Counted from the first letter of the stretch, positions 13,641 through 22,702 are shown. The stretch is 64,000 nt of DNA from DASRDR01 sp035550795 (GCA_035550795.1 DASZOL010000060.1:16297-80296), one strand, 5' to 3'. The notes: a model not told the origin generated them from the sequence alone. Translations and numbers: made by a program.

Positions 13641-14888
13641 TTAGGGGATCAGCCAGGTGGCGAGGCCGAGGAACAGGCCCATGCTCGCCACGTCCGTGGC
13701 CGTGGTCAGGAAGATGCTCGACGCCGTCGCAGGGTCCGCGCCGAGGCGCTTGAGCCCGAGCGGCACGAGCGCGCCGGAGACTCCGCTGGCGACACAGCTG
13801 CCGACCATCGCCAGGAGCGTGACCAGCGAGAGGATCCACGCCGACGGGTTCCCCTGGGACCGCGCGACGAGGAGCATCCCGATCGCCGCCGAGATGCCCA
13901 CCAGGACCCCGTTCAGCAGCCCCAGCCAGGCCTCCTTGAAGACAAGCGCCTTCGCCTTCCCGGCCCGCAGCTCGCCGAGCGTCATCCCGCGCAGAGTCAC
14001 GGCCAGCGCCTGACAGCCGGTGTTCCCGGACTGTCCGGCGAGAACGGGAAGAAATACGGCCAGCACGACGATCTTGTCGATCGTGTCCTGGAAGAAGCCG
14101 ACGACGGCGGCGGCGACGAAGGCCGTGAGGAGGTTGAGCTGAAGCCAGGGGTGGCGCGAGCGGAGACTCCGCCACCAGGGGGTGGACAGCCGCTCCTCCT
14201 TCTCGACGCCGACCATCGTTCCGGCCTGTGAGCTGATCTCAAACGCCTGCTGCTCGAACAGCGTCTGTCCCCGCACGATCCCCACCAAGCGTCCGTGCTC
14301 GTCGCAGACGGGGTAGACGGGATAGTGCCGGAGCAGCACCTGGCGGAGCGCGTCGATCACCGGGGTCTCCGGATGGAGGGAGAACGGATCGCGCACCATG
14401 AGCTCCGACAGCGGCCGGTCCGCACCAGCGAAGAGGAGATCGCGGAAGACCAGGACGCCGACAAGTCGGCCGCCCGGCTCGGTGATGTACGCGTACGTGA
14501 CGAAGGCACGCCGGACGATGTCGCTCAGCCGGGCGATCGCCTGCTTCACGGTCATGTCGGGCGGCAGGATGGCCATCGGGTGGTCCATCAGCCGGCCGAT
14601 CGAGCCCTCCGGATAGGTGCGGTTGCGGGTCCACTGCTCGCGGCGCTCCTCCCCCGCCGCCCGCATGATCGCCTCGCGCCGCCCCTCCGGTAGCGCCCAG
14701 AGGATCTGGACGGCGGTCGCGGGATTCGTGCGGAGCAGCACCTGGACGATCACGTCGTCCGGCTCGTCGCCGAGCATCTGGAGCGCCTCGTACGGCCCGT
14801 GCTGCATCAGCGAGGCGTGAAGCTGCGCGATGTGAGCCGACCACGTGCCGTCGGCCCGTCCTCCCGTCGCCGCCGTGCTCTGCGCCAT
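13641..14888 (-). CDS. mgtE: magnesium transporter MgtE
   Basis: MgtE is a dimeric Mg2+ channel gated by cytosolic Mg2+. This 415-aa protein has a shortened N domain (about residues 20-100), two CBS domains (about 100-215, with LMDHPMAILPPDMTV and LMVRDPFSLHPETPV), a plug-like linker, and five membrane helices from about 250. The pore signature VLAGQSGNTGCQALAV is present (about 290). Start ATG 14888 follows AGGGAGCG. It is the first gene of a three-gene operon with a CPA2 antiporter and a PII-like protein and is divergent from another antiporter, which suggests joint control of cation balance. Confidence 0.92.
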   Translation of the reverse strand: MAQSTAATGGRADGTWSAHIAQLHASLMQHGPYEALQMLGDEPDDVIVQVLLRTNPATAVQILWALPEGRREAIMRAAGEERREQWTRNRTYPEGSIGRLMDHPMAILPPDMTVKQAIARLSDIVRRAFVTYAYITEPGGRLVGVLVFRDLLFAGADRPLSELMVRDPFSLHPETPVIDALRQVLLRHYPVYPVCDEHGRLVGIVRGQTLFEQQAFEISSQAGTMVGVEKEERLSTPWWRSLRSRHPWLQLNLLTAFVAAAVVGFFQDTIDKIVVLAVFLPVLAGQSGNTGCQALAVTLRGMTLGELRAGKAKALVFKEAWLGLLNGVLVGISAAIGMLLVARSQGNPSAWILSLVTLLAMVGSCVASGVSGALVPLGLKRLGADPATASSIFLTTATDVASMGLFLGLATWLIP

Positions 14889-15031
14889 CGACGCTCCCTG
14901 GTCGTGAGTGATCGGAAAAGGCAACACGCATCGCGCCCTTGCCGCCCCGACCCGCAGCATAGGCGGAGAACGGCCGTTCCAGCAAGCTTGGCGTACGCCG
15001 CCACGCTTCCGGCCTTCCGAAGTCGCGATGC

Positions 15032-15037
15032 TATACT
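15032..15037 (+). promoter_or_regulatory. -10 hexamer near the antiporter start
   Basis: TATACT at 15032-15037, 10 bases before the ATG at 15048, with no Shine-Dalgarno between (GACCCGCCCC). Transcription would start within a few bases of the ATG. The -35 is weak. Confidence 0.45.
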
Positions 15038-15047
15038 GACCCGCCCC

Positions 15048-16772
15048 ATGGACCTGCTGACTTCCATCGGTTTCAGCATCATCGTGGCGGCGGTCCTGGC
15101 GTTCCTCGCGCGCCGCCTGAATCAGCCCCTCATACTCGGTTACATCCTGGCGGGCGCCGTGCTCGGGCCGCACGTGGGCCTCCACGTGGTCGCCGACGAG
15201 GCGAGCATCGAGCTGATCGCCGAGATCGGCCTGATCCTGCTCCTCTTCCTGATCGGTCTCGAGATCAGCCTCCCCCGCCTCCTGCAGGCGGGACGGGCCA
15301 TCACGGTCACCGGCCTCCTGCAGGTACCGATCTGCACCGGGCTCGCGTGGCTGGCGCTCGGCCCCGTCGTCGCGTCGACCGGCGGCGAGTTCGACCGGCT
15401 CTATCTGGCCTTCGCAAGCGCCCTTTCGTCGACGCTCATCGTCGTCAAGCTCCTGTCCGACAAGTTCGAGCTGAGCACCTTCGGCGGCCGGATCACCCTC
15501 GGCGTGCTGATCTTCCAGGACCTCTACGCCATCGCGTTCCTGGCGATCCAGCCCAACCTGCAGAACCTGCAGGCGCTCCTGCTGCTCCGCTCGCTCGTGG
15601 CCGGGGTGGCGCTTGTGGCAGGGGCGTGGCTCCTCGCCCGCTTCGTGCTCCCCGCCTACTTCCGCGTCATCGCCAAGTCGTCCGAGCTGGTGGTCGTCAG
15701 TGCGATGGCGTGGTGCTTCCTCGTGGCGGGCGTCGCGGGCTGGGCGGGTCTCTCGAAGGAGATGGGCGCCCTCATGGCGGGCGTCGTCATCGCTTCGTAT
15801 CCGTACGGTACGGAGGTCATCTCGCGGGTGGGCGGCGTGCGGGACTTCTTCCTCACGCTGTTCTTCGTGGCGCTCGGCCTGAGGATCCCGGAGCCCTCGC
15901 TTCCGATGGTGCTCACTGCGCTGGGCGGGGTGGGCGCCGTCGTGGCCAGCCGCTTCATCGCCCTGTACCCTCTCTTCGCCTTTCTTCGGCTGGACACGCG
16001 GACCGCCGGGGTCGTGGCGATCAACCTGGCCCAGATCAGCGAGTTCGCGCTGGTCATCTTCTCGCTCGGCGCGGTCTACAAGCACATCAGCCCGGCGGCC
16101 AACTCGCTGATCCTGTACACCGTGCTCATGACGGCGATCATCTCGACCTACGGGATCCTCTACAATCACGCCATCGCGACGTGGCTCGCCGAGATGCTGA
16201 GCGCGGTCGGCCTCCGCCGGTGGGTCGGGGCGGCGCCGGCGCCGCGGGCGGCCGGGGCCGGCGCCGGCGGCGAGGAGGAGGACGGGAGCCGCGACGTGTT
16301 CCTGCTCGGCGTGTCGCGCGAAGGGCTCGCGTTCGTGCAGCATCTCGCCCGCAACGCGTCCGCCCTGAAAGACCGGCTCGTGGCGATCGACTTCAACCCC
16401 GAGATGCTGGAGCGCCTGAGCGCCCAGGGGGTCGAGAATCACTACGGGGACATCTCCAACATGGCGACCCTCGAGCACGCCGGTATCGGCCGGGCAGCCG
16501 TCGTGATCTCCGGGATCTCGGACTGGTTCCTCAAGGGGACGAGCAACCTGCAGATCCTGCGCTCCGCGCGTTCGCTCGCGCCGACGGCCCGCATCATCGT
16601 GACCGGCGACACGCCCGAGAGCGCCGGACAGCTCTACGCCGCCGGCGCCGACTACGTGGTGATGCCATCAGCGCTGACCGCCGAGCACCTCGCGATCATC
16701 CTCGCCGATCGATCTGCCGATTCGCTCGCCCGGGCGCGCGGGGTGCAGGCGCTCGAGCCGTTCCAGACCTGA
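15048..16772 (+). CDS. CPA2-family antiporter with a divergent RCK domain
   Basis: A 574-aa protein. The membrane half (about residues 1-390) has the CPA2 features LGYILAGAVLGPHVG, LILLLFLIGLEISL and KEMGALMAGVVIASYPY. A hydrophilic Ala/Gly-rich hinge (about 395-415) leads to a TrkA-N-like domain (about 420-560) beginning DVFLLGVSREGLAF. There the middle Gly of GxGxxG is Ser, while the later acidic residue (AIDFNPE) is kept. No TrkA-C domain follows. It is divergent from mgtE across 159 bases, and the start shows no ribosome site but a nearby -10. The transported ion is unknown; K+ or Na+ against H+ is expected. Confidence 0.9.
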   Translation: MDLLTSIGFSIIVAAVLAFLARRLNQPLILGYILAGAVLGPHVGLHVVADEASIELIAEIGLILLLFLIGLEISLPRLLQAGRAITVTGLLQVPICTGLAWLALGPVVASTGGEFDRLYLAFASALSSTLIVVKLLSDKFELSTFGGRITLGVLIFQDLYAIAFLAIQPNLQNLQALLLLRSLVAGVALVAGAWLLARFVLPAYFRVIAKSSELVVVSAMAWCFLVAGVAGWAGLSKEMGALMAGVVIASYPYGTEVISRVGGVRDFFLTLFFVALGLRIPEPSLPMVLTALGGVGAVVASRFIALYPLFAFLRLDTRTAGVVAINLAQISEFALVIFSLGAVYKHISPAANSLILYTVLMTAIISTYGILYNHAIATWLAEMLSAVGLRRWVGAAPAPRAAGAGAGGEEEDGSRDVFLLGVSREGLAFVQHLARNASALKDRLVAIDFNPEMLERLSAQGVENHYGDISNMATLEHAGIGRAAVVISGISDWFLKGTSNLQILRSARSLAPTARIIVTGDTPESAGQLYAAGADYVVMPSALTAEHLAIILADRSADSLARARGVQALEPFQT

Positions 16773-16808
16773 CTGCCGTGCCCGTATCGGTCGGCGGAAG
16801 GAGCTGAG

Positions 16809-18029
16809 GTGCGCGGACCCCGCGGCCGTCACTGCGTCGTGGGCATCGGCGAGACCGAGTACAGCCGCGCCTCCGGCCGGTCGACCCGCGCGCTGGGCGT
16901 CGAGGCGGTGCGCCTCGCGATCCTGGACGCCGGGCTCGCGCCCCGCGACGTCGACGGCATGCTCTCCTACCACTCGAACGACTCCGCGCCGTCCATCGCG
17001 ATCGCCGCCGACCTCGGGATTCGCCTCAACACGTACGCGGACGTCATCGGTGGCGGGAGCAGCACAGAGGGGCTCGTGGCCTACGCCATGGGGCTCCTGG
17101 AGATCGGGCTCTGCCGCGCCGTCGTCATCTTCCGGGCGATGAACGGGTACAGCGAGTTCCGGATCGGCGGCACCGGCGCCCGGGCGGCGACCCCGGTGCG
17201 CGGAGTCGACCTGGCCGACCGGCCCTACGGCATGCTCAGCGCCGGGCAGCGCTTCGCGCCCGTCTTCATGCGCCACATGTACGAGTACGGCACGACGTCG
17301 GCCCAGGTGGCGCACGTCAAGGCAGCGCACTCCCGCCACGCGTCGGCGAACCCGAAGGCGCTCGCCAAGACGCCCGTGACGGTGGAGGAGGTCCTCGCGT
17401 CCCGCTGGATCGTCAAGCCGCTGCACCTCCTTGACTGCTGCCTCGAGACCGACAACGCTACGGCACTCGTCGTCACCTCCGCCGACCGCGCCCGGGACGG
17501 CCGCCACCCCCCGGTCCGCGTCCTGGCCGCCGCCGGCCGCGTGAACCGGGACCGGCCCGACTACTTCTACCAGGGGCGCTTCACGACCGTCGCCGGCGTG
17601 CACGCGCGGGAGCTGGTGTTCCCGGCCGCCGGGATCGGGCCGGAGGACGTCGACGTGACCGGCGCGTACGACGCCTTCACCTTCACGGCGATGCTCCAGC
17701 TCGAGGCTTTCGGATTCTGCGAGCCGGGAGCCGGCGGACAGTACGTGTCGAGCGGCGCCATCGAGCTCGGCGGCCGGCGCCCGAACAACACGAGCGGCGG
17801 GCACCTGTGCGAGGGTTACACGCACGGCATGAGCATGGTGATCGAGAATGTCCGCCAGCTCCGGGGGACGGTCGACGATTACTGCCCGCGGGCTGATCAG
17901 GGCGTCCACACCTACGACTATCGGCCCGGCCGCTGCCGCCAGGTGCGCGATCCCCGGATCGCCATGAACATGGGCTGGGCCAGCCCCGCCACGGGCAGCG
18001 CCCTCATCCTCGGATCACACCGTGTCTGA
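16809..18029 (+). CDS. thiolase-like (SCP-x/lipid-transfer) protein lacking the nucleophilic Cys
   Basis: A 406-aa thiolase-fold protein. The fold is recognisable from the start (VVGIGETEYSRASGRST) and from the late GGHLCEGYTHGMSMV segment. The place of the active-site Cys reads IGGGSSTEGL, with no Cys, as in lipid-transfer protein/Ltp2-type members. Such proteins pair with a DUF35 protein; in steroid side-chain degradation that pair is an aldolase, and in archaea a thiolase/HMG-CoA synthase/DUF35 complex is known. Here the next gene is DUF35 with an 8-base overlap, so they very likely form a complex on an acyl-CoA. The substrate is unknown. GTG 16809 follows AAGGAG. Confidence 0.85.
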   Translation: MRGPRGRHCVVGIGETEYSRASGRSTRALGVEAVRLAILDAGLAPRDVDGMLSYHSNDSAPSIAIAADLGIRLNTYADVIGGGSSTEGLVAYAMGLLEIGLCRAVVIFRAMNGYSEFRIGGTGARAATPVRGVDLADRPYGMLSAGQRFAPVFMRHMYEYGTTSAQVAHVKAAHSRHASANPKALAKTPVTVEEVLASRWIVKPLHLLDCCLETDNATALVVTSADRARDGRHPPVRVLAAAGRVNRDRPDYFYQGRFTTVAGVHARELVFPAAGIGPEDVDVTGAYDAFTFTAMLQLEAFGFCEPGAGGQYVSSGAIELGGRRPNNTSGGHLCEGYTHGMSMVIENVRQLRGTVDDYCPRADQGVHTYDYRPGRCRQVRDPRIAMNMGWASPATGSALILGSHRV

Positions 18030-18528
18030 TCCCGTCGTCTACCGGGGGATGACGCTGATCGTGCCGGAGACGGACTCGGAGTGGCACGGGTACTTCCAGG
18101 CGGCGCGGGAGGGGCGGCTCGTCGTTCGTCGGTGCGCCGACTGCCGCCGGCTCCGCTACCCGCCGGGCGCGGGCTGCCCGTGGTGCGCCTCGCTGGCCTG
18201 GACGTGGGTGCCGGTCAGCGGGCGCGGCACGATTCACACGTACGTGATCGTCGTCCAGGCGGTCCAGCCGGGATTCCGCGACTGGGCCCCGTACCCGGTC
18301 GTCGTCGTCGAGCTCGACGAGCAGCGCGGCGAGCCGGCGCCCGACGACGGGATCCGGCTGGTCACGAACCTCGTGACTCCCGAGTTCCAGCCCGAATCGG
18401 AGGAGCGGGTGGCCATCGGTGCGCGGGTCGAGGCGTGCTTCCAATCCATCGGCCCTGATCTGGCCCTCCCGCAGTTCCGTCTGACCGGCGAGCCCCCGGC
18501 GGCGCCCCTCTGGCGGCTCCCGGGGTGA
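18022..18528 (+). CDS. DUF35 / OB-fold Zn-ribbon acyl-CoA-binding protein
   Basis: A 168-aa partner protein. It has an N-terminal rubredoxin-like zinc ribbon with two CXXC-type pairs (CADC near 38 and CPWC near 52). An OB-fold follows (about 60-140), with the GRGTIHTYVIV strand and PYPVVVVELDE that open DUF35 OB domains. Known members bind CoA and the thiolase-like subunit. It overlaps the end of the thiolase-like gene by 8 bases (GTG 18022), a strong sign of cotranslation. It is convergent with the GT39 gene after 22 bases. No other role is suggested. Confidence 0.88.
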   Translation: MSDPVVYRGMTLIVPETDSEWHGYFQAAREGRLVVRRCADCRRLRYPPGAGCPWCASLAWTWVPVSGRGTIHTYVIVVQAVQPGFRDWAPYPVVVVELDEQRGEPAPDDGIRLVTNLVTPEFQPESEERVAIGARVEACFQSIGPDLALPQFRLTGEPPAAPLWRLPG

Positions 18529-18550
18529 GCGGCGCCGCCGCGCGCCGCCG

Positions 18551-20059
18551 TCAGTCGGGGGGCTCGCACACGAGCAGTCGCAGGTCCCGGTGCGCGGACT
18601 CCTCGCGACAGGGCACGGACTCGTCGGCCGTGCGTTTCGCGAAGGCCGGCAACAACCGCCTCGGAACCACGAACACGTGGCGGTACCTGACGTGGCGGAG
18701 CTCTCCGATCTCCTCTTCCCACGGCTCCGCCGTCGGCGCGAACTCGGGGATCCGCTCGGGACGTCGAGCGACCAGCTCGAGCGGGACGTCAAGGTAGAAC
18801 GGCAGACCGTAGATCCGCCGGTCGACGACGATGACCTCCGCCGCCCCCGGCGTCAAATGCGGGCTGACCCAGCGCGCCAGGGCCCTTGTGTCCTGGGCCA
18901 TCGGGAGCCAGCCGGCCAGAAGCCGGAGGCCCAGCAGACCGACGCCCGAGACCGCCACGAGCGCGGGCCTCCAGGTCCCACGACCGCGGGGCACCGGGCC
19001 GGGCAAGCCGGTGTTGGGCGCCGCCATGCAGGTGGCGAGCGCCAGCGCCGGAAAGATCGGCAGCACATACAGGGGCAGGCGCGAGGGGGCACAGATCAGG
19101 ACGACGATCGGCACGGCGATCCAGCTCGCGAGGAAGAACCGGGGTGGATCGCTCACGACCTCGCGCCACCAGCCCCGTCGCCAGGCCGCCGGCAGTGTCC
19201 CGGGCCACGCGAGGGACCACGGCAGTGCTCCCAGAGCGACCGTGAGCGGGTAGATCCAGAGCCCCATGTACCACCGGCTGTTCCGATGGTGCGCACGCGT
19301 CGCGAGCCGGCCGACCACCTCGTCGCCCACGAGATAATCCACCACTCCCGGGTGGGTCAGCGCGATCAGCAGAAACCACGGCAGGGCCAGCGCGATGAAC
19401 ATCGCGAGCCCCGCGGGCCTGCACCACACCGTCCGCGCTGCGAGCGACCGCGGTCGGCCCGCGAGGGCGCTGAACGGCATCACCACGAGGACGGGAAGCA
19501 GCGCCGGGGGCCCCTTGGCCATGAACGCCACGCCGAGGCCGGCCCAGAACGCGATCATCCAGCGCCGGGCGGAGGGCCGCGTGTCCGCGGTCCATCCTCG
19601 CCAGAAGGCAGCGAGGGCCGCCGTTTCGCCGAGCACGAGGAGCGTGTCCGCCGTGACCAGACTTCCCGCGACGAACGGCAGGACCATCGTCGCGTACACG
19701 AGACCCGCCCATCGTCCACGCGCCGAGCCCCTCAGCCGCTCACCGAGGCACGCCACCAGAAGCGCCGTCGCGGCGAAGGCAAGCCCCTGGAAGAGGCGCG
19801 CCCCCCACTCGTTGCGCCCCAGGAGCGCGAGTCCGGTCGCCACCGTCCAGTACGTGAGGGGCGGCTTGGTGAGGTGCGGGACGCGGTTGAGGGTTGGAGT
19901 GAGATAGTCCCCGGCGACCATCATCTCCCGGGCCACCTCGACGTACCGCCCCTCGTCGGGCTCCCAGAGGCCGCGGCTCCCCAGGAACCCGAAGCTCACC
20001 AGCAGCACGAGCGCGCACAGGACCGGCCAGCCGGGTCCGTGCTCGCCGCTCTCTCTCAT
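18551..20059 (-). CDS. ArnT/PMT-like family 39 glycosyltransferase
   Basis: A 502-aa polytopic membrane glycosyltransferase using a polyprenyl-phosphate sugar at the periplasmic face. The first periplasmic loop has the family motif LWEPDEGRYVEVAREM (acidic pair near residue 33), followed by the LTKPPLTYW motif near residue 63. About 11 hydrophobic segments run to residue 400 and a roughly 100-residue soluble C-terminal domain ends the protein. The motif set is that of ArnT-like enzymes that modify lipid A or other glycolipids; the actual sugar and acceptor cannot be read. Start ATG 20059 after GGAGG. No lipid-A modification genes are adjacent. Confidence 0.88.
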   Translation of the reverse strand: MRESGEHGPGWPVLCALVLLVSFGFLGSRGLWEPDEGRYVEVAREMMVAGDYLTPTLNRVPHLTKPPLTYWTVATGLALLGRNEWGARLFQGLAFAATALLVACLGERLRGSARGRWAGLVYATMVLPFVAGSLVTADTLLVLGETAALAAFWRGWTADTRPSARRWMIAFWAGLGVAFMAKGPPALLPVLVVMPFSALAGRPRSLAARTVWCRPAGLAMFIALALPWFLLIALTHPGVVDYLVGDEVVGRLATRAHHRNSRWYMGLWIYPLTVALGALPWSLAWPGTLPAAWRRGWWREVVSDPPRFFLASWIAVPIVVLICAPSRLPLYVLPIFPALALATCMAAPNTGLPGPVPRGRGTWRPALVAVSGVGLLGLRLLAGWLPMAQDTRALARWVSPHLTPGAAEVIVVDRRIYGLPFYLDVPLELVARRPERIPEFAPTAEPWEEEIGELRHVRYRHVFVVPRRLLPAFAKRTADESVPCREESAHRDLRLLVCEPPD

Positions 20060-20139
20060 CAGCGGCCGTCCTCCCCGGGAGCCATGATACGCGCGGATCG
20101 ATCCCCCGGGATCGGGGCCGGCGGGGATCGGGAGCGGCG

Positions 20140-20169
20140 TTGACCTCGGCGCGCGCAGGATGCTAGCAT
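20140..20169 (+). promoter_or_regulatory. sigma70-type promoter for the SDR gene
   Basis: TTGACC (20140-20145), 18-base spacer, TAGCAT (20164-20169), about 95 bases before the ATG at 20265, which also has its own strong ribosome site. Confidence 0.5.
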
Positions 20170-20264
20170 CCACGGGCTTCGGCCGGCGGCTCGCCCTGCG
20201 GCCTGATGGCCGCCGCGGTCCGATCGTCCGCCCCGTTGACGGCGCTGGATCCAGGGAGGACGCG

Positions 20265-20960
20265 ATGCGGGACCGTGTGGTGCTGGTGACCGGAGGGACC
20301 GGCGCCCTCGGCACCGCGGTCGTTCTCGCCGCACTCGAGGCAGGCGCGACCGCCATCGTGACCTACCGCGGCGCGCGCGACCGCGACGCGCTGGCCGGAC
20401 GCGCGGCCGCCGGTGCTCGCGAGCGCCTTCACGCGATCCAGGCCGACGTGACCGATGCCGAGAGCGTCCGCCGCCTCTTCGAGGAAGTGGGGGCGCGCCA
20501 CGGCCGCCTCGATGCCCTGGTCAATGCCGTGGGCGGGTTCGCTGGAGGGGACCTATTGGCCACCGACGAACGGGCCTGGGACGCCATGCTGACCCTCAAC
20601 CTCAGGAGCGCCTATCTCTGCTGCCGCGCGGCACTGCCCGGAATGCTGGCCGCCGGTCACGGCCGCGTCGTCAACGTCGCCTCCCGCTCCGTCGTGCCTC
20701 CGGCCGGCGGGTTCATCGCCTACACGGTGGCGAAGGCCGGCGTGATCGCGCTGACGCAGGCCCTCGCCCGGGAGGTCCGGAAGCGGGGCGTGACGGTCAA
20801 CGCCGTCCTGCCCAGCACGATGGACACGGATGCGAACCGGCGCGCCATGCCGAGCGCCGACTGGAGCGACTGGGTGTCGCCCGAGTCGGTGGCGCGAGCC
20901 ATTCTCTTTCTCGCGAGCGACGCGGCCGCCGACGTGACCGGAACTCTGCTGGCGGTCTGA
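20265..20960 (+). CDS. short-chain dehydrogenase/reductase
   Basis: A 231-aa classical SDR using NAD(P)H. The nucleotide-binding TGGTGALG motif is at 9-16, NAVGG (the NAG-type motif) near 87, the catalytic Ser in VASRS near 139, and the catalytic YTVAK near 152-156. The chain ends in DVTGTLLAV, a typical SDR C-terminus. The ATG at 20265 follows AGGGAGGA; the frame is open about 100 bases further up, but that part contains the promoter. Substrate unknown: the closest general type is 3-oxoacyl reductase/glucose dehydrogenase-like SDRs. It stands alone in its transcription unit. Confidence 0.9.
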   Translation: MRDRVVLVTGGTGALGTAVVLAALEAGATAIVTYRGARDRDALAGRAAAGARERLHAIQADVTDAESVRRLFEEVGARHGRLDALVNAVGGFAGGDLLATDERAWDAMLTLNLRSAYLCCRAALPGMLAAGHGRVVNVASRSVVPPAGGFIAYTVAKAGVIALTQALAREVRKRGVTVNAVLPSTMDTDANRRAMPSADWSDWVSPESVARAILFLASDAAADVTGTLLAV

Positions 20961-21217
20961 GTGGACGGCGAGGACCTGGCGCCCGGACGGCCGCCGGCCG
21001 CGGGCAGTCCGCGGCCTGATCGCACGGTCGGTTTGACGGCACTGTTTCAATCCTCAACAGATCGGCCTGGCGAGACACCGGGCGGTGGCGCCACCCCGGG
21101 ACGACGCGTGCGGATCGCTCGCCAGGATCAACGATCATCCGGCACCCGCGGCGTGCCCGCGCCCTCGGCGCCGGGCCAGCCTGCGCGACCACCCGTCGGG
21201 GCCCGGCGAGAGACGAC

Positions 21218-21949
21218 ATGTTGCGACTGACCCTGCTCGATGCGTCTCGCGCTCCGGCTGACGGTTGGCGCGCGTCCGATTTTCGTCACGAGATCAAGTT
21301 CGTCGGGCCCGCGCGTGAGGCGTCGTTCGCCGCCGCCGGGCTCACGGCGATGTGCCCGCTCGACGACGAGTTCCCCGTGAACATCGTGCACAGCGTGTAC
21401 TTCGACAGCCCGGATCTCGCCTCCTACGAAGAGAAGGCGAACGGCGACTACCTCAAGACGAAGCTCCGCCTTCGCTGGTACGCGCAGCCGCGCGAGACGA
21501 GGCGGGCCGGCACTGACGCGTGGACCGCCTGGCTCGAGGTCAAGCTCAGGCAGGGCTCCCGCGGCATGAAGCGCCGCAAGCTGCTCCACCTGCCAGGCCC
21601 GTCGCCGACCGAGGGACTGAACCCGGAGCGGCTCGGGGCGATCGTCCAGGAGCATCTCGGCAGCCCGCGACGCCCCAGCTGCTGGCTCTCGTATGCGCGG
21701 ACCCGCCTGCGCGGTCCGGACGGCGCGACCCGGCTCTCGATCGACCGCGACCTCCGGGTAGAATGGGTGGCTCGCTGGATCGCCGCGCGGCCGGCCGGGC
21801 CGGGGCCTCAGGTCTTCGTCGTCGAGGTGAAGGGACCAACGGCGGCGGTGCACCCCGGCCTCTCGTCCCTCATCGTGCGACACGCGCGAAAGCGCGCCGT
21901 GTCGAAGTACGCCCTCTGCCTCGAGCACGCGCGGGGAGGCGCGAGCTGA
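21218..21949 (+). CDS. VTC-domain (CYTH/triphosphate tunnel) polyphosphate polymerase-like protein
   Basis: A 243-aa protein with the triphosphate-tunnel fold of the VTC family, which in yeast polymerises polyphosphate from ATP. Signs of the fold are RHEIKFVG near residue 23, the HSVYFDSPDLASYEE segment near 56-70, alternating charged strands (KTKLRLRWY; WLEVKLR near 108; RLSIDRDLRVEW near 170) and FVVEVKG near 200, where tunnel Lys, Arg and Glu residues reside. The gene overlaps the next, DUF4956, by one base group (TGATG) and faces a CotH gene. This trio is a recurring but poorly explained bacterial association. The reaction is inferred from the family only. Confidence 0.8.
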   Translation: MLRLTLLDASRAPADGWRASDFRHEIKFVGPAREASFAAAGLTAMCPLDDEFPVNIVHSVYFDSPDLASYEEKANGDYLKTKLRLRWYAQPRETRRAGTDAWTAWLEVKLRQGSRGMKRRKLLHLPGPSPTEGLNPERLGAIVQEHLGSPRRPSCWLSYARTRLRGPDGATRLSIDRDLRVEWVARWIAARPAGPGPQVFVVEVKGPTAAVHPGLSSLIVRHARKRAVSKYALCLEHARGGAS

Positions 21950-22650
21950 TGTCCCAGCTCCTGGAACAGATGCTGCTGCAGGCCCGCCCCGACGGCTCCC
22001 AGGGCGCCTTCGCGGGGATCCTCCTGGCGCTCATCGTGTCCACGGTGACGGCCGTGCTCGTCCGCCTCCTGTACCGGCTGTTCTACGAGGAGAGCGACAC
22101 CGGCTCGCAGATCGATCGCAGCTTCCTCCTGCTGAGCCCCGCGATCACGACGCTGTTCATCACGATCCAGTTCTCCCTGCCCCTCTCGCTCGGTCTCCTC
22201 GGCGCCCTGTCGATCGTCCGATTCCGGGTCCCGATCCGCGAGCCGGAGGAGATCGGCTTCCTCATGGTGGTCATCGCGTCCGCCATCGCCTGCGCGACCT
22301 ACAGCTACGTCGTGCTCGCGACGCTGCTCGTGATCGTCGTCGTCGCGCTCCTGCTCCAGCGCTACCTCGGCGGCCGGATCCCGGGGCTCCGAAGAAGCGG
22401 AGGCCTCCTGATGCTCACGGTCGCCGACGCCGTGTATGCAAGGCACGCCGCGGCGATCGAGAGCGTCCTGTCCGCGCGGCTCGACTGGATCCGGCTCGAG
22501 CACCTGAACGGCCGGGAGGGCGTGACGACGCTCAACTACACGTTCCGTGCGCGCGAGCGGACCGACTGGAGCGCAATCCGGCACGAGCTGGAGGCCCTCG
22601 GCCCGGTCGACGCCCTGTCCGTCCTCCGCGCCCCGCAAGGGGGAGTGTAG
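21949..22650 (+). CDS. DUF4956 membrane protein
   Basis: A 233-aa protein with an N-terminal membrane part of about three to four helices (about residues 20-45, 62-90, 96-130) and a cytosolic C-terminal domain (about 145-233) of alpha/beta type. The segment LGLLGALSIVRFRVPIREPEE near residues 83-103 is the strongest DUF4956 mark. Function unknown in the family. It starts at the stop codon of the VTC-domain gene (TGATG), so both are cotranslated, and a polyphosphate-linked membrane complex is the natural hypothesis. It ends at a strong hairpin before the convergent CotH gene. Confidence 0.85.
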   Translation: MSQLLEQMLLQARPDGSQGAFAGILLALIVSTVTAVLVRLLYRLFYEESDTGSQIDRSFLLLSPAITTLFITIQFSLPLSLGLLGALSIVRFRVPIREPEEIGFLMVVIASAIACATYSYVVLATLLVIVVVALLLQRYLGGRIPGLRRSGGLLMLTVADAVYARHAAAIESVLSARLDWIRLEHLNGREGVTTLNYTFRARERTDWSAIRHELEALGPVDALSVLRAPQGGV

Positions 22651-22655
22651 CGCTC

Positions 22656-22694
22656 AGCCGACCGGACGGCGCGGGCCTGCGCCGCGCGTCGGCT
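22656..22694. terminator. two-level hairpin between convergent DUF4956 and CotH genes
   Basis: AGCCGAC (22656-22662) pairs with GTCGGCT (22688-22694), and inside it GGCGC (22668-22672) pairs with GCGCC (22679-22683). There is no T-tract. Its place between two convergent stops suits a bidirectional terminator. Confidence 0.45.
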
Positions 22695-22702
22695 CCGGGC
22701 GG

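Noticed and set aside
14888..16478. Extension of the mgtE frame upstream to 16478
   Set aside because: It would overlap the divergent antiporter and adds only low-complexity charged sequence; ATG 14888 has a good ribosome site.
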